Source: Paramecium octaurelia
Lineage: Eukaryota; Ciliophora; Oligohymenophorea; Peniculida; Parameciidae
Direction of reading: 5' to 3'
NCBI GenBank assembly: GCA_905182995.1
Contig: CAJJDP010000002.1
Coordinates: 186,001-250,000 of the forward strand
Length of the DNA stretch: 64,000 nt
Translations under genes and position numbers: made by a program
Shown here: positions 10,251 through 22,233 of the stretch, in pieces
Layout: every line of letters begins with the position of its first letter
Position numbering within the stretch: the first letter of the stretch is position 1
Notes under the pieces: generated by a model
Databases searched by the model: none
Told to the model about the DNA's origin: nothing
The model's input: the letters and a program-made list of their open reading frames with translations, nothing else

Positions 10251-12578
10251 TCAAAATATTTAACATGCTTACTATCCTGGTTTTTATTGATATAATTATT
10301 ATGTTCTAATGATAATTAATCTATTCATACCCATTCTCTTTCGTTGCATTTGGTTAAAACTATTATTAATCACTATATCTATAATCATAAGGAGTAAAGT
10401 TGTAAGTTGATGGTCTGAACTCTCCTGGCTTGTAATCATTTCCAGTATCGTACATCTTATTATAGTCCTCGTTGAGATTATAATTTGGTAAGGGACTCTA
10501 TTATACATAAGGACTGGCATAAGTGTTTGATATTGGAACATATGGTTACATGGGTACAGTGTCATTGCCATCATTGTATTTATCCCATTAACTAAAGTCA
10601 TATTTCTTTTTTGGATCATTGGAGAGTTATGGAGCATAGTAGGATTGGTTTGGATTGTAATGAGTATTATCAAATTCTTGTACTTACACGGGCTACTATT
10701 ATATGACATCGATCTTTTAGAATTAAGGCTCTACATTAATATATTGTTGACTCTGAGGTTAAGTTTGGAGAGTGGGTATATACTATTAGGATTGGGGAGG
10801 TTGTTATGAATACTAAGCATAATTGATTGGATTATAACTAGGGATGTTTTGGAAGTTGTAAAGATTTGGGTTGTTATTTGTTAGACGACTTGATTGAGAA
10901 GGATTTATAAAATGACTAGATTACTATGGTCGACTATGTTTGCTAACGTATTTAGGTTAATAATCTGGTTTATCATCTATTATGGTATCATCCATATTAG
11001 CCTGAATTTCTTAACTAACTTTATTTGAAATCACTGGAGGTTGTTTTGGTTCTATTTTTTAAGACCCTTGCATTGAATCAGCATTATAAAAGGGATTTGT
11101 GAATGAAGGTTTGCTAGGCTTTTAATTTACTTCAGGTTGTTGTCCAAATAGTTATTATTAAGAATTGTTGAAAGAATTACCTCCAAATTATTTTTCATCC
11201 TTATTATCTTATTAGATAGTCTCATTCATCGCTTTAGGAATTAATAAACTAGTATCATTAATGAAACTATCATATCTTCTCTCATAAGGGACATAAGTAT
11301 CATCCAATTACTGAGGTACTTACTTTTATGGCTCTTATTATGGTATTATAGGTTTATTTACAGGTTATGGTTCAGAAGGTTATCGCTAACGAGGTTAGGA
11401 ATTCAAATTTTCTAAGTCTCTGGAACATTTGACACAAATGCATTTTTTCTTTTTTTCAGGGACATTCTAAACCATATCTTCTTGAATAGGTTCAGGTTAT
11501 TTTTAAACAGGTATAGGTGGTGGAATTTCCTCGTGTAAAATAGGTGCTTCATTCATATATTAGAGATTATTATTATCAGTAAAGAAGACCTAAGGTTATT
11601 CTTCATACTCATAAAATGGTTATTATTGTTGAGGTGGTTAATCATACATGTAATCATTGGGATCTGGTGGCCAAAAAGATTATAGAATCTTCTCACCTCC
11701 CAAAGATTGTTCCAGTTATTCAGGATGAAATTAATTAGATAATATAGGTAACTCTTTGTCCTTCAAGAATTTAATTTTGCCTAGTGTGATAGGACTTATG
11801 TATTCTACTTGATATTAAATACATTACCTTCTATTTAGGACCAGAGCAGATTGATAGAAAGAGTAGCATTGAGAATATATATGGCATCACAAGTATTGGG
11901 GAAACAAGTCTACAATATCTTAATAATGGAAAATATTTTATCCAATGGCATTTTGTAAGCACTCTGATCTTTAGTTTAAATGACAGCTATCCAGGACTCT
12001 ACTTTGCCACTATAAAACATGTAATCCTCGATTATGGCACATAAAATAATCGCTGCTCTCTCGAATAATGCCAGATCATCCACCAACTTTGTTGAAACTA
12101 CAATACAGGGAATGTGTTATCTGGTTCTACCCTCGATATAAAGAGCGCCTTTGAACTATTCATTCACATTATTAATTTACGTAGAGTTGCTCCACTTCTT
12201 TATCGAGTTACATAAACCCAGGCTAAAAGACAATATCGCTTGTTCTAACTAATTGCTAGAATGATCAATTAAGATTACATCCACTGAGGCTTCGATATTG
12301 AATTTATTGGCATAAAGATATCTTAGTAGAAGATCATCCGTATGAATATTTGCATCATATTTCTAATTCTTTTGTAATGCTTGGGCCAATGAACTTATTT
12401 GCATTCTTTCGAATTAATCGTAATCTTCCACTTTGAAAATCTTCCTGATTGCATTTTAACCAACTCCTATTTTTATACTCCCAGCTATGAGTCAATAATA
12501 AACTTGTATACGATCCAATATGATATTATCTGCTACAAAGCCAGGCAATCTGAGATAATCAAATCGTTATTGAAACAT
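10251..12578 (-). CDS. Sec14-like (CRAL-TRIO) protein with long Q/N/P-rich tail, 750 aa
   Basis: The first 300 residues contain a CRAL-TRIO lipid-binding domain. Visible parts are the N-terminal lobe LLRYLYANKFNIEAS and the core CFPNTCDAIYILNATLS followed by LLWSQIEEYISPIT. The domain ends at LEQSLGG, as in Sec14, so transfer or sensing of phosphoinositides or other lipids is likely. The remaining 450 residues are low-complexity, rich in glutamine, proline, asparagine and tyrosine, with one basic Cys patch (KKKKCICVKCSRDLE). Three introns (27, 23 and 25 nt) bring the gene to exactly 751 codons; the last intron, near the 3' end, is what places the stop at 10251. The start MFQQRFDYLRLPG is the first ATG before the conserved region. 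Confidence 0.82.
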
Positions 12579-12691
12579 AATAAAAATAAATTTTAGTTAA
12601 TATCGAATATATTCCAGAACTCAATAAATAATTACAAAATCTTTTTAATTAATGCTTGAAGGAATTTGGAATAAATATTCATAACAATTTA

Positions 12692-13730
12692 ATGTGCATT
12701 TTTTGTATATTAGGAATAGCCATCTTTTTGTGGTTACTACACATCTATATGACTGGAGGCGTGTGCAAAATCAAAAAGAATCTCAGCGGCAAGGTTGTCT
12801 TCATAACTGGGGCTAACACTGGTATTGGAAAGGAAACCGCACTTTAATTGGGAACTATGGGTGCTACCGTTGTGATTGCCTGTCGAGATACAGTTAAGGG
12901 ATAAGCAGTGTTGGATGAATTGGTATCTTGAATTAACTTAAACATAGAATAAACTAACCAAAGCTTTCATGATAAAATTGGATTTATCCTGTCTCAATTC
13001 CGTCAAATAATGCGTAGAAGATTTTAAGAAGTTGAATATCCCATAAATTGACATCTTGATTAATAATGCTGGTGTGATGGCTCCTCAAACATATAAGGTC
13101 ACTAAGCAGTCTTATGAACTTTAATTTGGTACCAATCATTTAGGACATTTCTTATTGACTGAGCTTCTGGTACTCTATATATATCCTAACCCATTTAGGT
13201 TCCTTATTTGAAAACCGCCTAATAAAGTAGATTGGTCAATGTAGCATCCTTAGCTCACAAGCACTCCAAGTTGGATTTCTAAGACATCAATTGTTCGCAA
13301 TATGCCAATTCTAAATTATGGCCAATCAAATACAATCTATAAGCTTATGGAAACAGCAAACTATGCAACATCCTTCACGCAATGGAAATTTCTAAAAGAC
13401 ATGGAATCAAGGGTTGGTAAGGCAAATCTCTATGATAGTTCATTACATCCAGGAGTTGTTAGAACAGAATTAGTGAGAGAGATCTAAGGAAATCCAATAT
13501 TAAACATCCTATTCAAATTAGTTACTCCCATTTATTTTATATTTACTAAGAGTTGTTTACAGGGAGCTTAGACCACTTTGTAATGTGCTTTAGAAGATTA
13601 TGATAAATTAGTTGATGGGGGATACTACTCAGATTGCAAGATAAAACAACCCCTATTTGCAAATAAGCAATTAGCTGAGAAGTTATGGGAATTCTCTGCT
13701 GAGAAATTGAAACCCTATCTGTAAAAATGA
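12692..13730 (+). CDS. Short-chain dehydrogenase, retinol-dehydrogenase-like, 320 aa
   Basis: A membrane-anchored SDR. The N-terminal hydrophobic segment (residues 1-22) should anchor it to the ER. The NAD(P) site [12 protein letters not shown] is intact, followed by [12 protein letters not shown] and the catalytic YxxxK written as [10 protein letters not shown]. The C-terminal part HPGVVRTEL is typical of retinol and WW-domain-type dehydrogenases. Oxidation or reduction of a lipid or retinoid-like alcohol is the family role; the substrate here is unknown. Introns of 25, 29 and 22 nt are removed, giving 321 codons. It diverges from the Sec14-like gene across 113 bp, so the two may share a promoter region. 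Start at 12692 keeps the hydrophobic anchor at the very N-terminus. Confidence 0.9.
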
Positions 13731-13780
13731 AAGTGAGTGTATAAATATATATAATAATAACAATAATATTCGTATCAATT

Positions 13781-14644
13781 ATGGATAAACTCTCATACTT
13801 AAAGAAGTACATGGATAATGGACAATCCAAAACCAAAGTTACTTATCAAAATAATATTAAAGATTAAGACAATATCGATGTGTTGATGGGTAGAGTGATC
13901 AGCAAAGAAAACTATGATGAAATGGAATAATAGCCAATATTTGTGGAAACTGCAGAATCTATACTCATTGATAAACAAAAGAAATAGGTGTTTCTCAAAT
14001 AGATGATGAACAAAGAGAGAAGTAGAAGCAATAGTCAAGGATCCAGTTCCTCTGATTCAGATTCAGACTCTGATGATTCCTCTAGTAAGTCGGACTCCGA
14101 CATGTCTGTTGAGAGAGCACCAAAGCCTCAAGAAGTCATTCATAGAGATGTCAAGACTGGACAGAGAATCACTTAAAGTCAAAGAGTTGAGTAGGAGAAA
14201 TAATTGAATCCCAAATTGAAAGCCAAAGAAGATAAATAGACAATTCTCTAAGCAAACAAATAGCAAATTGAAATGTGGTCTAAGGGACTTGTTTAGATCT
14301 AAGAGAGATAGAAGAAGTAAGAAGATGCTCAATAAGCTTTAGCAACCAAGAATGAAGAATAGATTAAATAAATTGATATGCAATTGATGGGTCAACAGAA
14401 ATTTGATGACCCCATGAGGAAGATGATTTAAGAAGAAGATGACAAATAAATTACATTAAAACAATCTGAGTTCTTACTCAAATGCAAATTCCCTCCTCCA
14501 ATCAATAGATTCAATATACTGCCTGGATTTAGGTGGGATGGAGTCGATAGAAGTAATGGCTATGAGGTGAAGTTGTTGAACTCTGTCAATGAAAGCAAAT
14601 ACAAGAAATTAGAACAACAACTAGAAAATATGAGAGATTAATGA
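13781..14644 (+). CDS. BUD13: BUD13 splicing factor, 287 aa, intronless
   Basis: A BUD13 homologue, subunit of the RES complex that acts in pre-mRNA splicing and retention. It starts [14 protein letters not shown], close to the family N-terminus, and ends with the signature [20 protein letters not shown] followed by NGYE. The middle has a serine and aspartate-rich tract, the [10 protein letters not shown] motif, and a long charged helix. It is a single exon from 13781 to TGA at 14642, 288 codons including stop. Lack of introns is unusual beside intron-bearing neighbours but not rare in Paramecium. It follows the SDR gene after 50 bp on the same strand. Given the tiny introns of this genome, RES function here is of interest, but the call rests on the conserved ends. 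Confidence 0.92.
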
Positions 14645-14693
14645 TATATATATATATTTTTTAACCTAAATATTAATTTGAATTTAAATTGTT

Positions 14694-15569
14694 ATGAATT
14701 AAGAAATATCGAGAGCTGAGTTATTGTAATGGGTTAACGATTTACTGAAAACCACGATTAATAAAATTGAATAATTAGGAACTGGGGCCATCTATTGCTA
14801 ACTTATTGATGCAGTTCATCCAGGGAAAAGTATTTGATTTTTAATGGTTAGTCCAATTAAGTAAAGTGAATTGGAGAGCAAAATAAGAATATGAGTTTGT
14901 TAACAATTTTAAGATCCTTTAATAATCATTCACAAAGTTGGGATTGTAAAAACCCATTGAAATTGAAAAATTGACGAAATGCAAATATTAAGATAATCTT
15001 GAATTTCTATAATGGATGAAAAGATATATCGATACTCATTATGTTCCCAAAGACTACGATCCATTGACAAAAAGAGGAAATCAAGATTTTGAAGACCCAG
15101 ACAAACAAATTAGAAATTAATCAAAACCGAAAGTTCTGACAAAAAACAATACTAAAGATGTATACCAATTTTGGTTATCTTATAGCAATAGCTCATTCAA
15201 AACTTATCTAAGAATTCTTCATTTGCAACAATCCAAATTTTAAATAATGATTTTTCAAATAAAGAAAACAGATAGGCTTCCATGACTGATTTATTATTGC
15301 AAATTGAAACATTGAAATGTGAAAGAGACTTTTATTATGTAAAACTAAAAGACTTGGATGGGTTAATGGATTAGCATTTGCAATAGGGTTTGACAGCTGA
15401 TTAACTATGCAAAGGAATCAAGGAAATCCTGTATAACACTCAAGATAAATCCATAGTGGTGCAATAAAACGGAGATTTGGAAGTCACTTATTATGAGACC
15501 AATGAAGATGCAAAATCTGAATTCTGTAAAACAGAACAAAATCAATCAGATGATATATCCATATCTTGA
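14694..15569 (+). CDS. EB1-family microtubule plus-end protein, 275 aa
   Basis: The N-terminal calponin-homology domain of EB1 is clear: RAELLQWVNDLL, GTGAIYCQLIDAVHPGKI, KVNWRAKQEYEFVNNFKILQ and then LEFLQWMKRYIDTHY. A linker with FEDPDKQ follows, then a C-terminal helical segment (LLLQIETLKCERDFYYVKLK), which matches the EB1 dimerisation coiled coil with the conserved RDFYY. EB1 tracks growing microtubule ends and recruits partners. Two introns (22 and 26 nt) are removed, giving 276 codons. The tail does not end in the usual EEY/F motif but in DDISIS, so CAP-Gly partner binding may differ. It lies 49 bp after BUD13 on the same strand. Confidence 0.93.
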
Positions 15570-15648
15570 AATTAATTATAAATTATTTATTTCATATTTT
15601 ATCAATACTATTTTTATCTGTAATAATATGAAAGAACAACATTTTGTA

Positions 15649-16659
15649 TCAATCAGCTATGCTCTTTATAGATTGAACAGCTATTCTTTGTTCGGAGTCT
15701 TGTTTCTTATAATCTTTCTCTTTGTCACTTTTATCCGAGGAATGACGAGACGGACTTTAAGTCTTGTTCCTTTCTTGAAATGCAATCAATGAGCAAGGCA
15801 GAAACATGTCTGCTTCTAGTTGCAAAGCCCCCAAATATAGATCATTGGAATTAAAGGAAAAATAGGAGTATTCTTTAAACCTTTGCAAACACAATATAGT
15901 ATAAATTCCTATCAGAAGAGTTGAAACATACACTAATAGTCCAACCATATAGGTTGATCTAGTAAAATACATCTTAAATAAGAGGAATTGATACTAAGAA
16001 AACTGAAACACAAAGCTAAAATATAGTCATCTTTTTCCATAAATCCTTTACTTTTAAATCAAATTCCTCATGCTTTTGAGTCGGAACATAAATCTTTAAA
16101 GTGACGTAGCCTTAAATTGCAATTAATGCAACCAAAAATATTTCAACTCTGATGTCAAAGAACCATATGGATATAAAAACAATCAAGATTATTTTAGAGA
16201 CAGCATGAATGCAACACATCCCAAAATTATACCTTGTCTATCATTTGAATTTTAATGTATTACCTCTTAGATCTTTTCGGAGAAGCATTGTATACTAAAA
16301 ATAGTGAATAGGTAGGTTAAAATAAATAGGTATTAGATCCAAGGAATGAATGTCCAAGCTTGACCTAAAAACGTTGTTTATGAAATTAACATTGATAAAA
16401 ATGTTGCTATTATTAACTAAATAACAGCCACAAATAGAGCTGTCTGCTAGTAAATTTAAGGTCTCTCTCCTCTGAACCCTAGCTTCTCTTACATTACCCT
16501 CATTTCATAATTGACTATCTGATTAATGTCATCATATTTTTCAGCTGCCATGTCTTGAATCTCATTTATTTTTTAAGTTAAACTTCCTTATTGATTTGGG
16601 ATATCATATGCTTAATCTAAATCAACTTAATTTAAGTGATCTTCCTCTCTAGAATTCAT
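15649..16659 (-). CDS. Multi-pass membrane protein, weak TMBIM (BAX-inhibitor-like) resemblance, 320 aa
   Basis: After a soluble 60-residue N-terminus with NYEMR, the protein has about six hydrophobic helices: VAVIQLIIATFLSML, FIPWIQYLFILTYLF, IILIVFISIWFF, IFLVALIAIQGYV, two more around MVGLLVYVSTLLIGIYTIL, and a short one near the end. The late motif DLYLGALQLEADMFLP recalls the YLGAL.LY.D end of the TMBIM/Lifeguard family, and FRGERPQIYQQTAL recalls its first helix, so a calcium-leak-type protein is possible. The C-terminal tail is hydrophilic and serine/lysine-rich. Introns of 26 and 22 nt give 321 codons. The family call is tentative; membrane topology is better supported. It ends 79 bp from the convergent EB1 gene. 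Confidence 0.6.
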
Positions 16660-16718
16660 TATTATGTATTATTAAATGTGAAATAAAAATAAATGAAATT
16701 AAAATCAATTACAAGTTG

Positions 16719-18376
16719 TCAAAAGTGACTCAAGTTCAAGAAATACAAATCGTTAAACGACATAGTATGTCTATCACCTCCAAACACAATCATAGTATCA
16801 TGAAATAAAGCGACGGCATGTCCATCTCTTGCACAGGGTTTCTTACCATTAATGGTATTCTATCCTCCTGTTATTGGTAAAAGAAATCTAAAACGATATA
16901 AGGGATTATAAATACTTTGAAAAAATTTATTATCCAAATTCAGTCAATATTCCCTTTTTTAATTTTAAGTCTTATTTAGGATTGCCGATCAAAATAATTG
17001 ATGTCTTTAATTTTTCAGCCACATTGCAATCATCTTAAAAGTTCATAATTTACCTATTTTCAACTTCAAATAATTTTAACATGGCTGTTTTTTTCTTCTA
17101 TTGCTCCCATCTTTTTCTTTCCTAAACATTGCTTAAAGTAGTATGAACAGTTGAATTGTTCTAATTGCTTTAATTACTTTAGTATTAACTCAGATCAGGA
17201 CTAGCAAAATTATTGGGATTATTAATAGAATAAGAAGAATATTATGATTGAGATCCAGGACGTAGTTTTTTTGGTGAAGTACATGGCGACTTTCTCAAAC
17301 TTAAAGGTCTTAGTAAGATTGGCAATCTCCTTGGTTTCATTTATCTTGGCTGATTTCTATTAGTTTTTGTAGGAGAAGGTATTTCTAGATCATTTCTCCT
17401 GGTAGTATCTTTATTGATTGTTTTCCATTCTTAAATATCCAGATTGAAGCAATACAAATCATCAAGTTCCCAAGTCACATCATGAATGCCTCCAAATAAA
17501 ATTAATTTATTTTGATAGGAAATTAATGAATGTCCTGATCTTGAAGATGGAATAATACCGAAGCTGTTAATGGCAATAAATCTCCATTATTATTTTAACA
17601 TATCGAATTGCCAAAGGTCATTATATCTCATGGCTCCATTCTTCCCTCCGAATATATATACACTTTTATCATGATTAGTTATGGAACTACCATCTCTAGG
17701 TGCTGGTCCCTGCCCTTTTTGTTTGTTTAATTTCACCCATCTATTCTCTTTAAATGTAAAACTGAATAAATCATTTGAGTGTTTGCATTCGTTTCCACCG
17801 TAAAAACCACCGAAAATTATCCATTAATCCTCGTATAATGTTGCACAATGATTATCCAGAGGTGATGGATAGGTTTCATTAATTTCTAATTTTTGCCATT
17901 ATTGTTTTTTGACGTCATGAATGAATATTTCATTTGTTGAAATCGAATCAGCTACTTATCCACCAAATATGTAAATATTATCTAAGTAACTGCAAATTGA
18001 ATGTCTGCAACGAGGTCCTGGTTCATAATCGCATTTGATTTTCTACCATACATATGTTTGAGCATTCAGATTTAGTTTGTAAAAGTCTTTCATAATACCT
18101 ACTGCATACTAATATCCTCCATATAAATATAAACTGAGTTATTATGTTAATATACTGATTGTTTTGGATAGTTATTGATGAACTTGATCTGGGTAGGAGG
18201 TTCTTGCCCTCTATCTTGCACTCCTACCATTTTGGATCTAATTATTCTTAGCTAACTCTTGTAATCAAAGGTAAATATTTGTATTCTGATTCTTAGAGAT
18301 GAGATTCAGTTGGACTAGCCGGATAAAGTTTTAAAGAGTCATTCTTTCTATATGATTGCGACCTGTTAGAGTGCAT
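16719..18376 (-). CDS. Kelch-repeat protein, 535 aa
   Basis: Most of the protein is a kelch beta-propeller. Repeats carry the double glycine at strand ends: LYLYGGYQYAVG, IYIFGGQVADS, IIFGGFYGGNEC, VYIFGGKNGAMRYND, LILFGGIHDVTWELDD and MIVFGGDRHTMSFND. The repeats are interrupted after the fifth by about 150 residues rich in serine, proline and basic residues. One blade lies at the extreme C-terminus, so blade closure could join distant parts. Two introns (22 and 28 nt) give 536 codons. Kelch propellers usually bind other proteins; no BTB, F-box or Rab domain is seen. The promoter region faces RCL1 across 173 bp. Confidence 0.88.
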
Positions 18377-18549
18377 GAGAATAATAAATTTAATTCTTAG
18401 CTTTAATAAAATTTTGATAAAAAGTGACCATTTTAAAGCAGATTCCCATTTCATTTAATATATTCTCTTTAATTAATGAATAGATAACAATTTAATTGTT
18501 AAACCAAAAAACAACGATTTCAATAAAATATTTTGCCATTAATTTATAT

Positions 18550-19661
18550 ATGATTAGTTTTTAATAAGTGATAAATTTTAGAGAAATTCTACTCTGTTCA
18601 ACTTTGAGCGAAAGGCCAGTTAAAATTGAGTTCTCACAATATGTAAAATCAATATTCCTATAGATAAGCCAGGTCCTCATTTATAGACTATGTTAAAATT
18701 ATTGCAATTAATCTAAACTGGATGCAAGATAGATGTCAACACAAAAGGAATCATTTATATACCAGGTTAATATTAAATTCATATTAGGAATCATAACAAA
18801 TTAAGATGGTATGTTACAAACCTATAATTGTGGTGCTGAAAGATCCATATCATATTATTTAGAAATATTGTTGATTCTGAGTTTATTCGGAAAAGCACCT
18901 TTGAATATTGAATTAAATGGAATAACTAATGATTCAACTGATTAATCAGTCGATTCCATAATCAATGCATACATCCCATTAATAAAGAAATTCAGTCCCG
19001 ATTGGGATGTCTCTTTAAAAGTCACTAAAAGGGGATTTCTGGCAGGAACTGGCACTATCATGTAATAATAAAATATGAAATTTATAGTTTGCATTCCAAG
19101 CCAATCAAATAGATTTAAAATACAACTATAATTGAGAGAGGACCTATTTGCAAAATTAGAGGGGTGTGCTCAGGAAGTAAAGTAGCTCCTAATCTTTTGA
19201 ATCGAGTTGTGAGTCAATGTAGAAATGTATTCAATGATTATATTCCTGATGTTTGGATTCACACTGATTTACAAAAATCATAAAAAGGAATAGAGTTTCA
19301 AAGTGGATATGCAGTTTCATTAGTAGCAGAAAGTACTAATGGATTGTATATATCATGTGATTGTGAATATTCAAATGACCTTAATGATCCAGAGAAAGTA
19401 GGAGAAGCTGCTGCTTTGAGATTGTTAGATGAAATTAAAAATTGCGGATGCTTTGATACAACCTAATAATAATTTGCACTCTTGTTAATGGCAATTAGTT
19501 AAAGAAAAGTGAGTCAAATAAAATTAGGAAGAATTTCAACTCACACCATTGAAACCCTTAGGATTATAAGATCAATATTTGGTGTCACCTTCAATATAGA
19601 AGATTCAGTATTTTCCTGTATCGGATGTGGTTTAATGAATTTGTCTAGATAAACACAATGA
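18550..19661 (+). CDS. RCL1: RNA 3'-terminal phosphate cyclase-like protein RCL1, 345 aa
   Basis: An RCL1 homologue, a nucleolar factor for 18S rRNA maturation in the small-subunit processome. The start MISFQQVINFREILLCSTLS and following RPVKIE match the family N-terminus. Later signatures are CGAERSISYYLEILLIL, IERGPICKIRGVCSGSKVAP, EKVGEAAALRLLDEI and the terminal GVTFNIED. The segment TIILHSKPIK, GSKVAPNLLNRVV and the absence of the cyclase catalytic histidine motif favour RCL1 over true RTCA cyclase; I infer this rather than prove it. Three introns (26, 22 and 26 nt) give 346 codons. It diverges from the kelch gene. Confidence 0.88.
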
Positions 19662-20135
19662 AATTGTTTATAATAAAATTATTGTATTTTAAAAACCATA
19701 AATTTATTATATATTCTAACATTATAATCGACTTTAATAATAAAATTCTGAGTATTGAATGATTCTGAATCATATATTATGTGTTTGGCTTTAGCAAATT
19801 CATTATATAATATACTTATGATATTATTTTTGTTCATTTAAAAAATTATTATTCCATTCAAAACTATTAATTAAATAGAGTTCATCAAATTTATCAAGAA
19901 GTATGAATTATAATAATTGAAATATTGAATTAAAATCAGGATAGAAAATAGAAAAAAACAAACAAAAACATTTTTGTTTATGATTATTATGATATTTATA
20001 TATTGATAAATCCTTCTATTTAAACAGATGATTTAACATGAAAATAAATAAAGAATTTTAATAATAAAAATTTGGTATTATAATTTTACATCTAACAATA
20101 TATTAAAGAAAGCAATTATATTTATTTAAACAATA
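19662..20135. other. Intergenic, no gene seen
   Basis: 474 bp of AT-rich DNA. A short perfect palindrome of about 15 bp (ATGATTC-T-GAATCAT) occurs near 19760; I would not assign it a function. Confidence 0.6.
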
Positions 20136-20526
20136 ATGTCAAATAATGAAGGAATCAACGAGTAGGAATAATAACATCCCCTTGACTACTACAAGGAATC
20201 GATTAGATTATACTATTATAATATAGTTCTTCATTAACATGTAGAATTCGTCTCCTAAATTATATCAGGTTGAATAGGTGACTCAAGAGCGAAATGAGAT
20301 TAAACAAAAATTATAGAAATTTTAAGCTTTGGAGGATCAAGAAAGTGACTTATCCATGGATGACAAAAGAAAAAGAAATAGAAGATCAGCTGTTGAGATT
20401 CCAAGAAGTCATGTTTGTTAGATAAAAAATTGTAATAAATCTTATGGCTCAGAAGGATCGTTAATGCAACATATGAAAATTAAGCATGGTATTACCCTTG
20501 AAAAACATATGAATTTCATTTTATGA
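20136..20526 (+). CDS. Single C2H2 zinc-finger protein, 123 aa
   Basis: A small protein with one C2H2 zinc finger near the C-terminus: VCQIKNCNKSYGSEGSL followed by MQHMKIKH, giving C-x4-C-x12-H-x4-H. Just before it is a basic stretch DDKRKRNRRSAVEIPRSH. The N-terminus is acidic and then helical and glutamine-rich. A 19-nt intron (GTTCTT...TGTAG) after codon 30 restores the frame, giving 124 codons. Zinc-finger spacing with YGSEGSL resembles proteins that bind DNA or RNA as an accessory finger; no specific family is recognised. TGA at 20524 follows shortly after the finger. Confidence 0.7.
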
Positions 20527-21501
20527 ATTAACTATTAGTTTAAGTAAAAATTAAATCATTAATCATAATGATTTTATTGGACCTTCTCCTTCTAATGATG
20601 TTATGTTAATTAGATCATCCATTTTCTATTTTTTTGTTTCAGATTTCTCTATATAAACTAAGCTAATTTGCAATGTATGAGTTAAAAACCTGATATTTCA
20701 GTGGTTTTTAAAAAATTAGAAAAAAGTGAATTCTAGAGAGTATAGAAATAAAGATGCAAATTCATATCAATGGATGAGCTCATTTAAATTCTTATACCTG
20801 TATAAGGTTAAGGTGTTAAAGCTATTCTCCATCAGACTCTGCATTAAGTAATAGAAAATATATAGTATTGTTCTTTATTCTTTCTGTCCTTTTAAATTAT
20901 CCAACATTTATTATTCTTAGAATACTCTAAGTTCTTATGTATAGTATTTCTACATGTAGATTGCTTAAAAAGAAAGCTGAGAAGTGATACTGCTTGACTT
21001 TTTAGATCAAATCATTGATCTATTTTATCTTCATTTGATGAGATCTTAAATAGGAAATCAATAAAATAAAAGACCATGTCTGTAAAAATTAGTTTGATCA
21101 TCTGTGACTTTAGTGTAGATACTTGCATTCCCTTGTCAATGAATCAGAAAGTATCAGATGATAGAAATCATAGAAATCGGATATTAATAGAAATTATAAT
21201 GATCAAAAAAAAAAAATTGAAATAGTAAATCACAAAGGAGAATTTCATTTTATTTATAATTTAAGTTAAGTGAGATCTTGCCATAAAAAGAAGTAAAAAA
21301 CTGCCAAAAATACAAAAGAAACATTTAATTTAAAGTTTATCAAATGGAAAATTAATAGTGATATGAAGTGGACTTAACATTTAGGCCTCACTGGACATAT
21401 TTCAGAACTTTTTTTAATTAATTTATGATTATGGTCTTTTGCTCTATTTTATAATCTTATATTTTATTGCAGATATAATAATATAATTTATGAAATAATA
21501 A
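20527..21501. other. 975-bp stretch with gene-like composition but no resolved gene
   Basis: Parts of 20650-21200 have higher GC than typical spacers here, and both strands hold long frames free of TGA. I could not join them into a convincing protein. The best plus-strand candidate is listed at 20677-20997. The minus strand has competing frames through the same DNA. A decayed gene is possible. Confidence 0.4.
20677..20997 (+). CDS. Doubtful hypothetical protein, 106 aa
   Basis: ATG at 20677 opens a 106-codon frame with nine TAA or TAG codons. The first 60 residues, starting MSQKPDISVVFKKLEKSEFQ, read as an amphipathic helical protein, whereas the last 45 are hydrophobic and may be past the true end or an unspliced intron. 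A 19-nt GTGG...TTAG intron inside codon 9-15 would give a different product. I recognise no family. Confidence 0.3.
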
Positions 21502-22233
21502 ATGGAATAAAATATAATATAATCAACTACTGTTAAAACAATCAAAGAACTCAAGAAGTAACAAGAATTTAGAACTTCAATGGAAGGAGATGAATTTGAA
21601 TAAAATGAATCTACTTAAAGTGAAAAACGAACTCCTGATGATGAAACTAGCAAAACATAATACACCAAATTTAGACTTAATCATAAAGGATCAATCAATT
21701 AAATATTACCCAAATTGAGTCAATCTAATTTATAGGAATCCACTAAATCCTTATAAAAATAATTGAGTGAGGAGCTTCCTCCTAAATAATTTGGATAAAG
21801 AAAGAGATTTAATAGATATGCCACATAAAAAGTATAACAGCAACCATTATAACTTACTGAATAAATTGATTAAACCACTGCAATGAATCTTATTTTAAAC
21901 AAATCCAAAACATTAGCAGACTATTATACAAATAATCAACTAACATCAACTTAGATTCACATGTTTCTCACTGATAACAAATAATTTGTTTTTACATTTA
22001 TGGCATTTCTTAATCGGTTAGCAGAGAAGGGGATCTTATCAATCTCTCTAACAAATATTTAAAAGTCTGTTCTAACATAAATAGAGCAATTTACAATTAA
22101 TCAAATCAATAGGGAATTAAATAAACTGGAATTGAATAAGAAAATATAAGATTAAATGAAAAAAATTGAAATCAAACAAAATTAATATTCAAAATTTCTC
22201 TCTGAATTAGAAGCATCATTAAAGTTTTTTTGA
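21502..22233 (+). CDS. Hypothetical protein with C-terminal coiled coil, 243 aa
   Basis: A clean single exon of 244 codons with more than 30 in-frame TAA/TAG codons. The N-terminal 110 residues are acidic then polar and glutamine-rich, with basic patches such as QRKRFNRYATQKVQ. From about residue 130 the sequence becomes helical (MNLILNKSKTLADYY) and the last 50 residues form a coiled coil ending KFLSELEASLKFF. No catalytic motif or known domain is visible. It probably acts through protein-protein contacts, but this is inference from composition. Confidence 0.7.

Noticed and set aside
10299-10709. A 136-residue frame antisense to the Sec14-like gene's tail
   Set aside because: It is the shadow of a Q/P-rich coding strand, and uses low-complexity repeats on the opposite strand.
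13546-14332. Three minus-strand frames opposite the SDR gene end and BUD13
   Set aside because: The plus strand encodes conserved SDR and BUD13 motifs, so these are antisense shadows.
21190-21225. A-rich tract as a possible telomere or transposon poly(A) tail
   Set aside because: It lacks the G4T2/G3T3 type repeat of Paramecium telomeres, and there is no element upstream.
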